This document shows positions 1 through 9,103 of a stretch of DNA of 64,000 bases, piece after piece. Below the pieces are notes generated by a model. It was not told the origin of the DNA, ran no database searches, and was given only the letters and a program-made list of their open reading frames with translations. How positions within the stretch are numbered: the stretch's first letter is position 1; each line of letters opens with the position of its first letter. A program made the position numbers and the translations under genes. Source of the DNA: Cytobacillus oceanisediminis (GTDB lineage Bacteria; Bacillota; Bacilli; Bacillales; Cytobacillaceae); assembly GCF_003182355.1 (NCBI RefSeq), contig NZ_QGTW01000016.1:62001-126000 (forward strand), read 5' to 3'.

Positions 1-603
1 GTAATTGGTGGAGGGTGCTTAGCTAAATTAGGGATGAAATATGCTGGAAACATTTCTAAAGAAATGCCAATTACAGAAGATCAAATGGGCGCCATTGCTA
101 TTCTAATTGGAGAAGATGATGGTGAAAGTCCGAAAATTCGTACAGACGCATTCGGAAAGCACAAGATTTCTGCTGGTTCATCTGCACAGGCAATCTATAA
201 TTCTCTTGTAGTAGATCCACTTGAAGCAATCGGCAAGAAGATTACGGATATCGATAAATATGCGGTAGAATTGCACAATCCCGATGTTACAGAACCAAAT
301 GGCAATGGTAATGTACCTCGCGGAAATTACCGCACACTTGCTGCTATGGCAGTAATGAAAAAGGAATTGGATCGCTCTGAGATAAACTCTTTTGAGGACA
401 AATACGGAATGCTGGGTTTTTCCCCTACACAAGGTCATATTGCATCGGCTATCCCATTTTTAGGGCATGCAAGAGATATGATCATGAATGGTGAAATAAA
501 TAATGCAATGTTTGTTGGGAAGGGAAGTTTATTCTTAGGAAAAATGACATCTCTTTCTGATGGAATGTCATTTATTATAGAAAAAAATGATGGGGGGAAT
601 TAA
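1..603 (+). CDS. grdC: Glycine/sarcosine/betaine reductase component C, beta subunit (C-terminal part)
   Basis: The reading frame is open from base 1, so the 5' end lies outside the window; 200 residues remain of a family that is usually about 510 long. The visible part matches the GrdC C-terminus as I recall it: a KEMPI stretch, LRTD-like IRTD, GSSAQAI, the SPTQGHI motif and the terminal VGKGSLFLGKMT block. GrdC is a FabH-like thiolase-fold protein that, with GrdD, takes the acetyl group from selenoprotein A and releases acetyl phosphate. It is followed one base later by a thioredoxin gene, then by grdA, so all three are probably cotranscribed. Identification is confident; the full length and the upstream genes cannot be seen. 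Confidence 0.9.
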   Translation, partial: VIGGGCLAKLGMKYAGNISKEMPITEDQMGAIAILIGEDDGESPKIRTDAFGKHKISAGSSAQAIYNSLVVDPLEAIGKKITDIDKYAVELHNPDVTEPNGNGNVPRGNYRTLAAMAVMKKELDRSEINSFEDKYGMLGFSPTQGHIASAIPFLGHARDMIMNGEINNAMFVGKGSLFLGKMTSLSDGMSFIIEKNDGGN

Positions 604-604
604 T

Positions 605-922
605 ATGATCGAGGTAGGAAAAGCAAATTTTGAAACTGAAGTACTTAAAGCAGATAAACCAGTAGTAGTCGATTTTTGGGGTCCAAGTTGTCAACCCTGT
701 CTCAAATTAATGCCAGATGTAGAAGCTTTGGCGGACACATACAGTGAACAAGTGAAAGTCGTTAAACTCAATAGTGTAGAGAATCGAAGAGTTTGTATTA
801 ATCATCGGGTTATGGGATTACCATCTTTCCTATTATTCAAAAATGGTGAGGAAGTAAAGCGAATTTCAGGTGGAGAATTAACAAAAGAGGATATTGAAAA
901 TCTTATAAAAGAAAACCTATAA
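605..922 (+). CDS. trxA: Thioredoxin of the glycine reductase operon
   Basis: This is a 105-residue thioredoxin-fold protein with the active site WGPSCQPC at residues 25-32 (redox cysteines C29 and C32) and the cis-proline segment VMGLPSFLLF. The ATG at 605 follows a GGGGGGA ribosome site at 592-598 that lies inside the end of grdC, so translation is probably coupled; an in-frame ATG at 587 lies upstream of that site and is unlikely. Glycine reductase operons commonly carry their own thioredoxin system, which re-reduces selenoprotein A after each turnover. The CQPC active site differs from the usual CGPC of housekeeping thioredoxin. No thioredoxin reductase gene is visible here. Confidence 0.9.
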   Translation: MIEVGKANFETEVLKADKPVVVDFWGPSCQPCLKLMPDVEALADTYSEQVKVVKLNSVENRRVCINHRVMGLPSFLLFKNGEEVKRISGGELTKEDIENLIKENL

Positions 923-953
923 AAATATAAAATAGAAGAAAGGATGATAAAAA

Positions 954-1421
954 ATGGATTTAAAAAATAAGAAAATTTTTGTACTAGGCGAGAGAGATGG
1001 TGTTCCAGCACCGGCAATTGAAGAATGCCTAAACTCTATCGGGGCTGAAGTCATTTATAAAGACACTCAATGCTTCGTTTGAACGGCGGCAGGCGCAATG
1101 GACCAGGTGGTCCAAGAGAAATTGAAACAGGCTGCTGAAAAATATGGGAATGAAAATGTAATAGTTATTCTAGGTTCTCCAGATGAAGATAGTGCAGATA
1201 TTTTCGCAGAAACTGTAACCGTTGGGGATCCAACGTATGCAGGGCCACTAGCTGGTATCGCATTAGGTCTTTCTGTTTATCACATACTAGAAGATGAAAT
1301 CAAGGACCAGTTTCCAGAGGAAATTTATCAAGACCAAATTGGCTTAATGGAACTTTCCTTGGATAAAGAAAGTATTTGTAATGCGATTGAACAAGCGAGG
1401 GAAAAGTTTTTAAACGTATAA
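954..1421 (+). CDS. grdA: Glycine reductase selenoprotein A (in-frame UGA = selenocysteine)
   Basis: The frame starts at ATG 954 behind AAAGGATG and reads to an in-frame TGA at 1080-1082, then continues to 1421: 155 residues with selenocysteine at 43. The context C40-F41-V42-U43 followed by TAAGAMD is the GrdA redox motif. Conventional ORF calling would give only a false start at 1098. GrdA carries the Se-carboxymethyl intermediate between the substrate-specific B component and component C. The rest matches the family: ENVIVILGSPDEDSA, then TVTVGDPTYAGPLAG. A SECIS-like hairpin lies just after the UGA, and tRNA-Sec and selB follow downstream, so readthrough is well supported. Confidence 0.95.
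1100..1113 (+). promoter_or_regulatory. Bacterial SECIS-like hairpin inside grdA
   Basis: GGACC (1100-1104), loop AGGU, GGUCC (1109-1113) forms a perfect 5-bp stem beginning 17 nt after the UGA. The position and the G-containing apical loop are typical of bacterial SECIS elements recognised by the winged-helix domains of SelB. The assignment rests on distance and structure only. Confidence 0.7.
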
Positions 1422-1462
1422 TAGAGGATTTAAGAATCAAAAAATAACGTTATGTCCCTGTA

Positions 1463-1500
1463 GAAAACGCCGATTTCCTCAAAAGTAATCGGCGTTTTTC
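1463..1500 (+). terminator. Rho-independent terminator after grdA
   Basis: Arms AAAACGCCGATT and AATCGGCGTTTT enclose an 11-nt loop and are followed by TTTC. It ends the grdC-trxA-grdA transcript. Confidence 0.85.
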
Positions 1501-1774
1501 TATATTGATAAGACGTATAGACAGATATTGGACTATTTATTTTTTATATCTTGTTTATTGAGTAAAAAGCTAGTTTAATAAGGAAGATCAAAAGAGGAGG
1601 GAGTCATTTCGTCTCTTACTTTGATTTCTTTAAGAACTTGTCGTTGATTACTTGGCTAAGGCCTGAAGAATGCGATAGTTGCTACCTTATTAAATGCTTT
1701 GAAATCAAATAAATAAAAACAGGAATATGGAATTAACCATATTCCTCATTTTAATATGTAAGAGATCTATCATT

Positions 1775-1871
1775 TGGCGGGAGAGGATGGGAATCGAACC
1801 CACCGAACGCCTCACGGACGTCCCACTCGGTTTTGAAGACCGGGAAGAGCACCAGCATCTCAGCCACCCCC
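1775..1871 (-). tRNA. selC: tRNA-Sec (anticodon UCA)
   Basis: The minus strand from 1871 to 1775 folds as a 97-nt tRNA with encoded CCA, discriminator G, anticodon TCA (complement of 1834-1836), a long variable arm and the T-loop GTTCGATTCC. The acceptor arm pairs GGGGGUGG with CCUCUCCC over 8 bp, the long acceptor expected of selenocysteine tRNA; it contains one G-U pair and one U-U mismatch. It lies opposite to grdA and selB, between them. Confidence 0.9.
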
Positions 1872-2017
1872 ATAGATTTATTTTAATCAAATTTAATACA
1901 GTTTACAAGGTGTTTTTTTAACTTTTTTAATTGTTAGACATATTAGAAAGTTAGTGGCATTTTGATATACTTATAATAGATAAGTAGAGATCATATTAGT
2001 TATCGGAGGAAATTGAA

Positions 2018-3907
2018 ATGAGTTATTATACTATTGGAATCGCCGGACATATTGATCATGGCAAAACGACATTAACTAAAGCACTAACAAATGTTGATAC
2101 AGATCGGCTAAAAGAAGAGAAAGAACGAAATATTTCGATAGAACTAGGGTATGCACCGTTTCAAATTCAAGAAGGTTATCATATCTCGATTATCGATGTG
2201 CCTGGACATGAAAAATTTATTAGACAAATGATAGCGGGTGTAACGGGTATTGATTTAGCTGTTATTGTGGTAGCTGCGGATGAAGGACTTATGCCACAAA
2301 CAAAAGAACATGTTGAAATTCTGTCCTTATTAGGAATTGAACAAGTTATAATTGCGGTAACAAAAGCAGATTTAGTAGATAATGAACAGTTGGAGCTTGC
2401 TGAAGAAGAAATTCGGGATTATATCGATGGCTCCGTTTTTGAAACAGCCGATGTCATTTATGTGGATGGGGTTTCAAAGCGAGGTATCCCTAAGTTTAAA
2501 GAAAAGGTGATTGAGAAACTTAAGAAATGTCGACAGAGAAATGATGTCGGAGCACTACGTATGCCAGTTGATCAAGTATTTTCGCTTCAAGGACATGGAA
2601 CCATTTTACGCGGGACAGTGTTCGATGGTTCAATTTCTTCGGGGCAGTCGATTACGGTTTTGCCTCAAGGGTATAAGGCGAAAGTCCGTCAACTACAGTC
2701 ACAAAATGAAAATGTTACGAAAGCTTTTGCCGGACAAAGAGTAGCCGTCAATATCTCTGGAGTTGATCGCCAACTTGTAAACCGTGGAAATGTCATTGTA
2801 GATTCCAATCATTATGCCTTAACAAATTGTATTGATGTTATAATCCGTACGACAAAATTAATGGAACTTCCTTTAAAACAAAGGTCATTGGTGAAACTAC
2901 ATATTGGAACTTCGGAAGTAATGGGGAAAATCATTTTCTTTGACCGAAATACCCTGGAAGCAGAAGCTGGAGTAGAAGTGTATTGCCAAATTAGACTTGA
3001 CGAACCTATTGTTGGAAAAAAGGGAGATCGCTTTATTTTAAGGCGGCCTACTCCCATAGAAACATTTGCTGGTGGGAGAATTATAAACATAGAGGGAAGA
3101 AAGTACCGTTTTGGCAAAAACACAATTGACTTTTTGAAACAATTAGAACAAGGTTCAGATTTACAAAGGATAATTTTTCTTCTTCAAGAATATAAGCTGT
3201 TATCTAGTGAGGAAATCATTAAACAACTTGGTGTAACCGAACAGGAGTTGCATCTTTTGTTAGAAGAGGGAAAGTCATCTGACCAATTAGTATCGATTGC
3301 TAAACAATATACAACTCAAACCATTGTAAAACAAATCGAAAATAATATATTACAACAATTAAAGCAATATCATAATCAGTATCCACTACGGACAGGAATC
3401 TCTAAAGCAGAATTATTGCAAATGTTCAATGAATATTATCCTGAAAAATTAGTGAGTGCTGTTATTCAAAAGTTAAATACAGCAAATTTTATTCGTTTAC
3501 GTGGTCCAAACATTAGTTTAAACACTTTCCAGACCTCATTTCCAAAGCAATGGGAAAAGAAAATGACGAATGTCATTTCCCAACTGGAAGAACAAGGTTT
3601 AGAACCCCAACCAATTTGTGATTTAATGAATCAAACGGGAATGTCTGCAAAACTAGCTGCGGAATTTATTAATTATTTAAAAAATGAGGGGATTGCCGAG
3701 AAATTAGATGATAAGCACCTGATCCATCACAAAGTAGTAAGTGTTTCATCTAACTTGTTAAAAAAGGCATACCCCGAATCATTTAGCCTTCAGGAAGCAA
3801 AAACAGTTATAAATACTAGCCGCAAATATTTGGTTCTGTTTTTGGAATTAATCGATCAAAAAAAGTTGACAGTTCGGGAGAATCAAAAAAGAATCTGGGT
3901 TAATTAG
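2018..3907 (+). CDS. selB: Selenocysteine-specific elongation factor SelB
   Basis: The 629-residue GTPase has the P-loop GHIDHGKTT at residues 10-18, the DVPGHE switch II motif and the TKAD guanine-recognition motif, followed by EF-Tu-like domains 2 and 3. A C-terminal region of about 250 residues rich in winged-helix repeats is the part that binds SECIS hairpins. SelB delivers Sec-tRNA-Sec to UGA codons such as the one in grdA. The start at ATG 2018 has a GGAGG site (2003-2009 area). Length matches the family. selA and selD are not in this window and should lie upstream or elsewhere. The gene is closed by a strong terminator. Confidence 0.96.
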   Translation: MSYYTIGIAGHIDHGKTTLTKALTNVDTDRLKEEKERNISIELGYAPFQIQEGYHISIIDVPGHEKFIRQMIAGVTGIDLAVIVVAADEGLMPQTKEHVEILSLLGIEQVIIAVTKADLVDNEQLELAEEEIRDYIDGSVFETADVIYVDGVSKRGIPKFKEKVIEKLKKCRQRNDVGALRMPVDQVFSLQGHGTILRGTVFDGSISSGQSITVLPQGYKAKVRQLQSQNENVTKAFAGQRVAVNISGVDRQLVNRGNVIVDSNHYALTNCIDVIIRTTKLMELPLKQRSLVKLHIGTSEVMGKIIFFDRNTLEAEAGVEVYCQIRLDEPIVGKKGDRFILRRPTPIETFAGGRIINIEGRKYRFGKNTIDFLKQLEQGSDLQRIIFLLQEYKLLSSEEIIKQLGVTEQELHLLLEEGKSSDQLVSIAKQYTTQTIVKQIENNILQQLKQYHNQYPLRTGISKAELLQMFNEYYPEKLVSAVIQKLNTANFIRLRGPNISLNTFQTSFPKQWEKKMTNVISQLEEQGLEPQPICDLMNQTGMSAKLAAEFINYLKNEGIAEKLDDKHLIHHKVVSVSSNLLKKAYPESFSLQEAKTVINTSRKYLVLFLELIDQKKLTVRENQKRIWVN

Positions 3908-3908
3908 T

Positions 3909-3944
3909 AAAAAACACCTTTTTCTATTGAGAAAGGTGTTTTTT
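3909..3944 (+). terminator. Terminator after selB
   Basis: AAAACACCTTT / AAAGGTGTTTT arms flank a short loop and are followed by a T run, directly after the selB stop. Confidence 0.85.
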
Positions 3945-4115
3945 GAAAAAAGTTGATTATAGTACCCCTCCTTTCGAGAAGGGGTTTTGTTTTTTTACAT
4001 CTAATGAAGAGATTCCCTTTGCTGGTTATCCGACATTGGGAACTGTTATATATCATTCAAAACGAAGTATTAGAGGAGGAAACCTCGGATAACTCGGATA
4101 ATACTTATTTTGAAG

Positions 4116-4158
4116 ATCATCCACCCTATAACATCAGCTCAAGAGTGGATGATTTTTC
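4116..4158. terminator. Possible terminator between selB and the PucR-type gene
   Basis: ATCATCCAC (4116-4124) and GTGGATGAT (4145-4153) are perfect arms with a 20-nt loop, with TTTT on the plus strand. It lies just past the 3' end of the minus-strand regulator; the minus-strand U tract is poor, so direction is unclear. The interval 3945-4164 otherwise holds no supported gene. Confidence 0.4.
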
Positions 4159-4164
4159 TTACCT

Positions 4165-6231
4165 TTACTCACTGCGGAGATAACAGGCCAGTTGAATCTT
4201 TAAAATATCCTCGGGTTCATGTAGAGATAGGTGAAGCAGCTCCTCAATTTTTTTCAAACGATGATAAAGTGTATTTGTATGAATATGAAGCTTTTTTGCG
4301 GTTTGTAAGACTGATCGATCATTCTCAATATAGCTCAACAATGTATTTTCTAAGTCACTGTTTTGAGCCTTAGCAGTATTTAGAGGGCCAAACACTTCTT
4401 GTCGAAAGCTTTTAATTTCCTCGGTAGATTGGTTTAAAAACAGACGATTCACCCCGATCTCCGAATATTGAATCATTCCGGTTCGATGGCGAGAGACAAG
4501 GTAGGATAGGGCCTTGTTTGCTTCAGAATAAGTTTTGTTAACCGAATCAATTCCTTTGTATGGCGTACCGATACCTGCGCATAAAGGGGGACCGTCATTA
4601 AACTCCCACTCTTCCAAAATGGATTTGAATCGTTTGAGAACATTTTGCAGTTTCGCTGGATCGGAAAGAGACAGTAATAAGGTTGCTTTATCATTAAAGC
4701 CGAATTCAATTTTACTGACTTGCGGTATCATCCGTTTGATGTGTAATACGAGTCGATGAACAGATGTTGCAAGCGCTTGAAGATCGTGATAACTAGAAAT
4801 TTTAAAGACAGCTGCTACCATGTACGCATTCAAATTGATACCTAAATCAAGCCCTTTTGCATACAACAGGTTAGGTTCTTTATTTTCCAGAAGTTCATTA
4901 AAAAACTCGTGTGTATTTTTATAATAGACTTCCGTTAATGATTGCTTCTTGACTAATTCCAAAGCAAGCACGGATTGCCCTTGTTCAAGGGTGATGTGAT
5001 CTTGTTGAGTTAACGGTCTTTCTAATGAAACAATCAGGCCACCAAGACATATGGTTCCTACGAGTATCGGATATAAAAAATATGATTGTATCCTCCCCGC
5101 TTCGAACTTATCCAGGTTGGCTGGAACAGTTCGCTTCGAAAATAACTTCGAAAGTTCCTCCATACTAAATTCAAGTGGATGACCGTTTCTCTTGGGATAA
5201 TGTTCGTTTTCTTGAAAATCAAGGAACACAAACGGCATTCCAAGCATTTTCTCAAGCTCTCGTGAGATCCGTTCTACTCCCATATTTTGCAAAGAGAGTT
5301 TGGTTAGTGTTTCATGTACCTCGTTTCGTTTGATCAGCAGTCGATTTTGCCTCTTAACCTCGGTAAATAAATAGGCATTCTCAATTGCGATCGCTACTTG
5401 AGCAGAAAACCCCATTAAAAGCTGTAGATCCCGCTTTGTGATCTGTTTCTCACGTTCGAATTGATGGATCATCATGACACCCTTCGTTTGGTTACCAACC
5501 GAAATAGGCACTGACACCGTTACTTTACAATCCTTCGTTTCCATTGAAGGAGAGAAGGACGCCCGAAGGTAGCATCGGTTTTCATCTGACATACTGTTCA
5601 TTCCTGCCACTGCTTCCGTCATGGACTGATAAATTCGCGGTTTACCGTCTTGAAACGTTTTACCGGCAATTCCTTCTCCAATTTTCAACCGCATGTGTTT
5701 CAGATCGTCTTTCCAACCAACGAAAGCCTTACAAATCAAGCTGTCGATGGTAGAATCATATAGCCATAAGATTCCCGCGTCTCCAGCCATCGTAACTGAT
5801 AGTACATTTTCAAGAATTTTAGTCAACAATTCATCTAAATCGAGAGAAGCTGTTATATCTTGAACGCCTTCAATGAACTTATCTAACTCTTTTTCTTTTA
5901 ATTGGATGGTGTAATGTGCATAACACGGATACAAAAGGTAATACAGATAATTCATTGCATCATCGTTCAATTGACCGTCAAGACAAACTGCGATTTGGCA
6001 ATCTTCCGAATAGTAGAAGATATGAAAAGTACATATATCTCCTTGATAGATGTCATATTGCTTACACTTGCTTAGAGTAAACACCGTATCCGGAGGCGTT
6101 TTTGCTTCGTTACCATGAGCAGAAATCAAACTCCATTGTTGATTTGGGTGCGTATACATCCAGATTTGATAGGAACAGTCTAAGACAAGGTTCTCCAAAA
6201 AAGATTGAATAAGTGGCAAATTTATAATCAA
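4165..6231 (-). CDS. GAF-domain transcriptional regulator with PucR/CdaR-type C-terminus
   Basis: This 688-residue cytoplasmic regulator has an N-terminal region without a clear family (1-110), a GAF domain at about 115-275 (ASLDLDELLTKILENV opening, AIAIENAYLF closing helix), a weaker second GAF-like segment at about 290-420, a CdaR-like middle domain at about 440-570, and a PucR C-terminal helix-turn-helix at about 620-680 with TAKKLHIHTNTLYHRLKKIE. The start is TTG at 6231 behind GAGGTGA. PucR/CdaR proteins usually activate neighbouring catabolic genes in response to a small ligand. The divergent M20-DUF3100-M20 operon is the obvious target, 177 bp away. The ligand is unknown. Confidence 0.85.
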   Translation of the reverse strand: MIINLPLIQSFLENLVLDCSYQIWMYTHPNQQWSLISAHGNEAKTPPDTVFTLSKCKQYDIYQGDICTFHIFYYSEDCQIAVCLDGQLNDDAMNYLYYLLYPCYAHYTIQLKEKELDKFIEGVQDITASLDLDELLTKILENVLSVTMAGDAGILWLYDSTIDSLICKAFVGWKDDLKHMRLKIGEGIAGKTFQDGKPRIYQSMTEAVAGMNSMSDENRCYLRASFSPSMETKDCKVTVSVPISVGNQTKGVMMIHQFEREKQITKRDLQLLMGFSAQVAIAIENAYLFTEVKRQNRLLIKRNEVHETLTKLSLQNMGVERISRELEKMLGMPFVFLDFQENEHYPKRNGHPLEFSMEELSKLFSKRTVPANLDKFEAGRIQSYFLYPILVGTICLGGLIVSLERPLTQQDHITLEQGQSVLALELVKKQSLTEVYYKNTHEFFNELLENKEPNLLYAKGLDLGINLNAYMVAAVFKISSYHDLQALATSVHRLVLHIKRMIPQVSKIEFGFNDKATLLLSLSDPAKLQNVLKRFKSILEEWEFNDGPPLCAGIGTPYKGIDSVNKTYSEANKALSYLVSRHRTGMIQYSEIGVNRLFLNQSTEEIKSFRQEVFGPLNTAKAQNSDLENTLLSYIENDRSVLQTAKKLHIHTNTLYHRLKKIEELLHLSLHEPEDILKIQLACYLRSE

Positions 6232-6292
6232 GTGCTATCACCTCAATGTGTGATCTTACAATGTAATTTACTATATATCAGGTAAAAGCACA

Positions 6293-6322
6293 TTGCAATT
6301 ATTTTTAGAATCTTTCTATAAT
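6293..6322 (+). promoter_or_regulatory. SigA-type promoter of the M20-DUF3100 operon
   Basis: TTGCAA (6293-6298) and TATAAT (6317-6322) are separated by 18 bp, about 85 bp before the first gene. The -35 is imperfect, in keeping with an activated promoter. Confidence 0.55.
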
Positions 6323-6408
6323 TTAGTTATTACCATCCTAGTTGTTTTGGTTTTCAGTGGCGAATAGGTACGTAAGATTAAATCGAATCCAAAAAGGAGT
6401 TGTATAAA

Positions 6409-7617
6409 ATGGAAAATTTATATCGAAAATTAGATGAACTGTACAATGAAATAGTAGAAATTCGGCGTTATCTCCACCAACATCCTGAACTTTCTTTTGA
6501 AGAAGTTGAAACGCCTGAATATATTGCTGTTTATCATGAAAAATTAGGGCATGAGGTTAGAAGAAAAGTAGGAGGACGTGGCGTACTCGCTGTTCTTAGG
6601 GGAGGAAAACCTGGACCGACTATCGCATTAAGGGCTGATTTCGATGCACTTCCCATTCAAGAAGAGAATAATGTCCCTTATAAATCGAAAGTAGATGGCG
6701 TGATGCATGCATGCGGTCACGATGGACATACAGCAACATTATTGGGACTTGCTAAGGCATTAAATCATATGAAGGAAGAACTTGAAGGAACGGTCGTCTT
6801 TATTCACCAACATGCAGAAGAGCTTCCTCCTGGTGGAGCAATATCAATGGTCGAAGATGGGTGTCTTAATGGAGTAGATGTGATATTTGGTACTCATTTA
6901 TCTGCAGGAACTCCTGTCGGGGAAATTGGATACCGCTCAGGACCATTTTTAGCTGCACCTGATCGTTTTGATATTAAAATTCAAGGCAAAGGCGGACATG
7001 GCTCTCAACCACACCTGACAAAAGATAGTATCGTGATTGGAGGACAGCTTATTAGTAGCCTCCAGCAAATTATAAGTAGAAGGGTGGATCCTTTAGATAC
7101 AGCAGTCGTGTCCATTTGTTCCTTTGAAGCAAAAAATCCCTATAATGTCATTGCTGATACGGCATTGTTAACGGGCACTGTTCGAACGTTTAAAGAGGAA
7201 GTGAGAGATTATATTGAAAAAGAAATTGAAAGAGTAACGAAAGGGACATGTCTAGCCGCTGATGCCGAATACTCTTATAAATATATGCGGGGATATCCTA
7301 CTACAGTAAACGATCCAGAAGTGACGGAATTTGTCGTAGAACTAGCCAACTCGGTTCCAGGAGTGAAAAGCGTAAGGGAATACAATCTGCAAATGGGAGG
7401 CGAAGATTTTGCTTATTATTTAAAGCATGTTAAAGGGACCTTCTTTATGACGGGAGCTGAAATTTCTGAACGAGAAACAACGTATCCACATCACCACCCA
7501 AAATTTGATATTGATGAACGAGCGTTATTAGTTGCGGCAAAAGTACTTGGAACAGCTACATTAAAATATATGAGAAATGGAAGTCGAGGAACAAAGAGTT
7601 CTGCAGCAACATGCTGA
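6409..7617 (+). CDS. M20-family amidohydrolase
   Basis: This 402-residue metallo-amidohydrolase has the metal-binding motif HACGHDGH, the HQHAEE segment with the catalytic Glu pair, a lid/dimerisation domain (GKGGHGSQPH), and MGGEDFAYY near the C-terminus. The family hydrolyses N-acyl amino acids, hippurate or related amides (AmaA, YxeP and HipO type). The first in-frame start codon is a TTG at 6400, but it touches the AAGGAG site at 6394-6399; the ATG at 6409 has correct spacing. It leads an operon with a DUF3100 membrane pair and a second M20 enzyme, which suggests import and hydrolysis of a peptide-like or acylated amino acid. The substrate cannot be told. Confidence 0.88.
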   Translation: MENLYRKLDELYNEIVEIRRYLHQHPELSFEEVETPEYIAVYHEKLGHEVRRKVGGRGVLAVLRGGKPGPTIALRADFDALPIQEENNVPYKSKVDGVMHACGHDGHTATLLGLAKALNHMKEELEGTVVFIHQHAEELPPGGAISMVEDGCLNGVDVIFGTHLSAGTPVGEIGYRSGPFLAAPDRFDIKIQGKGGHGSQPHLTKDSIVIGGQLISSLQQIISRRVDPLDTAVVSICSFEAKNPYNVIADTALLTGTVRTFKEEVRDYIEKEIERVTKGTCLAADAEYSYKYMRGYPTTVNDPEVTEFVVELANSVPGVKSVREYNLQMGGEDFAYYLKHVKGTFFMTGAEISERETTYPHHHPKFDIDERALLVAAKVLGTATLKYMRNGSRGTKSSAATC

Positions 7618-7763
7618 TGAAATGGTTCATTTCTTATGGGCAGTGCAACTCTATTTGAAAGATTTTGTGTTTAATGAAAACACTTCTTGCCGAACTCAGG
7701 TAAGCTGTACGTTCAAATATTTGGTTAGTAAAAAAATTTTTTCTCACAATAGGAGGTATGACG

Positions 7764-8588
7764 GTGATTAATATAACACAGAACCTTTGGAAAGATTGGC
7801 GTTTGCATGTGATTGTATTAGCGATTGTTTTATTAACCGAGCGTATCGGAAGTTTCAATATTTCTGTTGGGCCAGGAGTGATTTTATTATTACCTATGCT
7901 GTATGCAATGGTCGTTGGTATAGGAATATATTTTACTCCTTTGATTAAAGAGAAGCAGTCCAAAAGTGCTGAGTCTCTCGTTTTTTTAGCTGTTTGTTTA
8001 TTAATTGCTAGATTTGGTGTTGTTGCTGGGGCATCTTTACCAAAATTAATTGAAGTTGGCCCCGCTCTATTGCTTCAAGAGCTAGGGAATCTAGGAACCA
8101 TCTTTTTGGCGCTGCCGATCGCAGTTGCGTTAGGTTTAAAACGTGAAAGTATCGGAATGACATTCTCTACAGGTCGAGAAGGAGGGGTAGCTATCATCGT
8201 TGATAAATTTGGCTTGAATTCGCCAGAGGGTCGTGGAGTTATGGCGATGTATATCTTCGGGACTTTTTTTGGATCTATCTTTATGGGATTAATTTCAGGC
8301 TTTTTAGCAACGATTACGCCGCTTCATCCATTGTCTTTTGCCATGGCTTCTGGAATAGGGAGCGGGAGTATGATGGCAGCTTCAAGCGGATCCTTAATTG
8401 GGGCTTTTCCTCAACTTGAAAACGATATTATAGCCTTTGCTAGTGCAAGCAATTTGATTACCATTTGCACAGGTTTATTTGTCTCAATTTTTGTCGCACT
8501 GCCATTAACAGAGAAACTCTATGGGCTGCTTACAAGGCGTAAACAGATCCATGCAAATATAAAGGAAAAGAATAATGTGGGGGGCTAA
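7764..8588 (+). CDS. DUF3100 integral membrane protein, probable transporter subunit
   Basis: The 274-residue protein is mostly hydrophobic, with eight or so predicted membrane segments and a conserved Gly/Ser-rich stretch (ASGIGSGSMMAASSG) typical of DUF3100. An ATG at 7758 sits directly against the AGGAGG site (7751-7756); the in-frame GTG at 7764 has a normal 7-nt gap and is the better start. DUF3100 genes occur next to M20 amidohydrolases, and here the gene lies between two of them, so a role in uptake of their substrate is likely. It ends 3 bp before the next membrane gene. No transport substrate is established from sequence. Confidence 0.8.
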   Translation: MINITQNLWKDWRLHVIVLAIVLLTERIGSFNISVGPGVILLLPMLYAMVVGIGIYFTPLIKEKQSKSAESLVFLAVCLLIARFGVVAGASLPKLIEVGPALLLQELGNLGTIFLALPIAVALGLKRESIGMTFSTGREGGVAIIVDKFGLNSPEGRGVMAMYIFGTFFGSIFMGLISGFLATITPLHPLSFAMASGIGSGSMMAASSGSLIGAFPQLENDIIAFASASNLITICTGLFVSIFVALPLTEKLYGLLTRRKQIHANIKEKNNVGG

Positions 8589-8591
8589 CAT

Positions 8592-9044
8592 ATGTTGAAT
8601 ACGATTAGGGAAGTTACGTTTGTCTTCATCATTGTCGGGATTGTCACACTATTAGGGAATTGGGTCGGATATAACATTTTACCATTTGAAGCCTTACCTG
8701 GAATTGCCGCTCTCGTCCTTATTTGTCTTATAGGATTTGTTATTCAAGCAGCCCTTCCCTCAAAAATACCTGTTATTGTTTATATTGCCATTCTTTCTGT
8801 TGTTCTTGCAATTCCCGGGATGCCTGGTTCTGAAAAGTTTGTTAAATGGACAGACCAAGTAAATCCACTGGCGATTACAACCCCAGTTTTAGCGTATGCT
8901 GGAATCGCAATTGGTCGTTCTTGGACAGATTTTACGAAGCTGGGCTGGAAAACGATTGTTGTCGGAATGTGTGTATTGCTTGGAACATTTCTTGGGTCTG
9001 CAATCATAGCTGAAATCATTCTACGTGCACAAGGGATTATCTAA
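8592..9044 (+). CDS. Small membrane protein, partner of the DUF3100 protein
   Basis: This 150-residue protein has four or five hydrophobic segments with Gly/Pro-rich turns (PGIAALVLICLIGF, AIPGMPGSEKF). The start is ATG 8592 behind GTGGGGGG, only 3 bp after the DUF3100 stop, so the two are probably translated together and may form one two-part transporter. I do not recognise a named family. Its last segment ends in a short polar tail. It is intact and lies in a conserved-looking operon position. Confidence 0.75.
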   Translation: MLNTIREVTFVFIIVGIVTLLGNWVGYNILPFEALPGIAALVLICLIGFVIQAALPSKIPVIVYIAILSVVLAIPGMPGSEKFVKWTDQVNPLAITTPVLAYAGIAIGRSWTDFTKLGWKTIVVGMCVLLGTFLGSAIIAEIILRAQGII

Positions 9045-9103
9045 AGCGGTTATTTTGTTTCTGAAATGTTTATTAGGGACTGAAGAAAAGGAGCTGAGGA
9101 ACA

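Noticed and set aside
1098..1421. Separate 107-residue protein starting at ATG 1098
   Set aside because: It is the part of GrdA after the selenocysteine codon; the start has no ribosome site and the frame continues upstream through the UGA.
1705..1921. Two short ORFs on both strands over 1705-1921
   Set aside because: They are readings through the tRNA-Sec gene and its flanks.
6400..6408. TTG start for the first M20 enzyme
   Set aside because: It directly follows the ribosome site; ATG 6409 has normal spacing.
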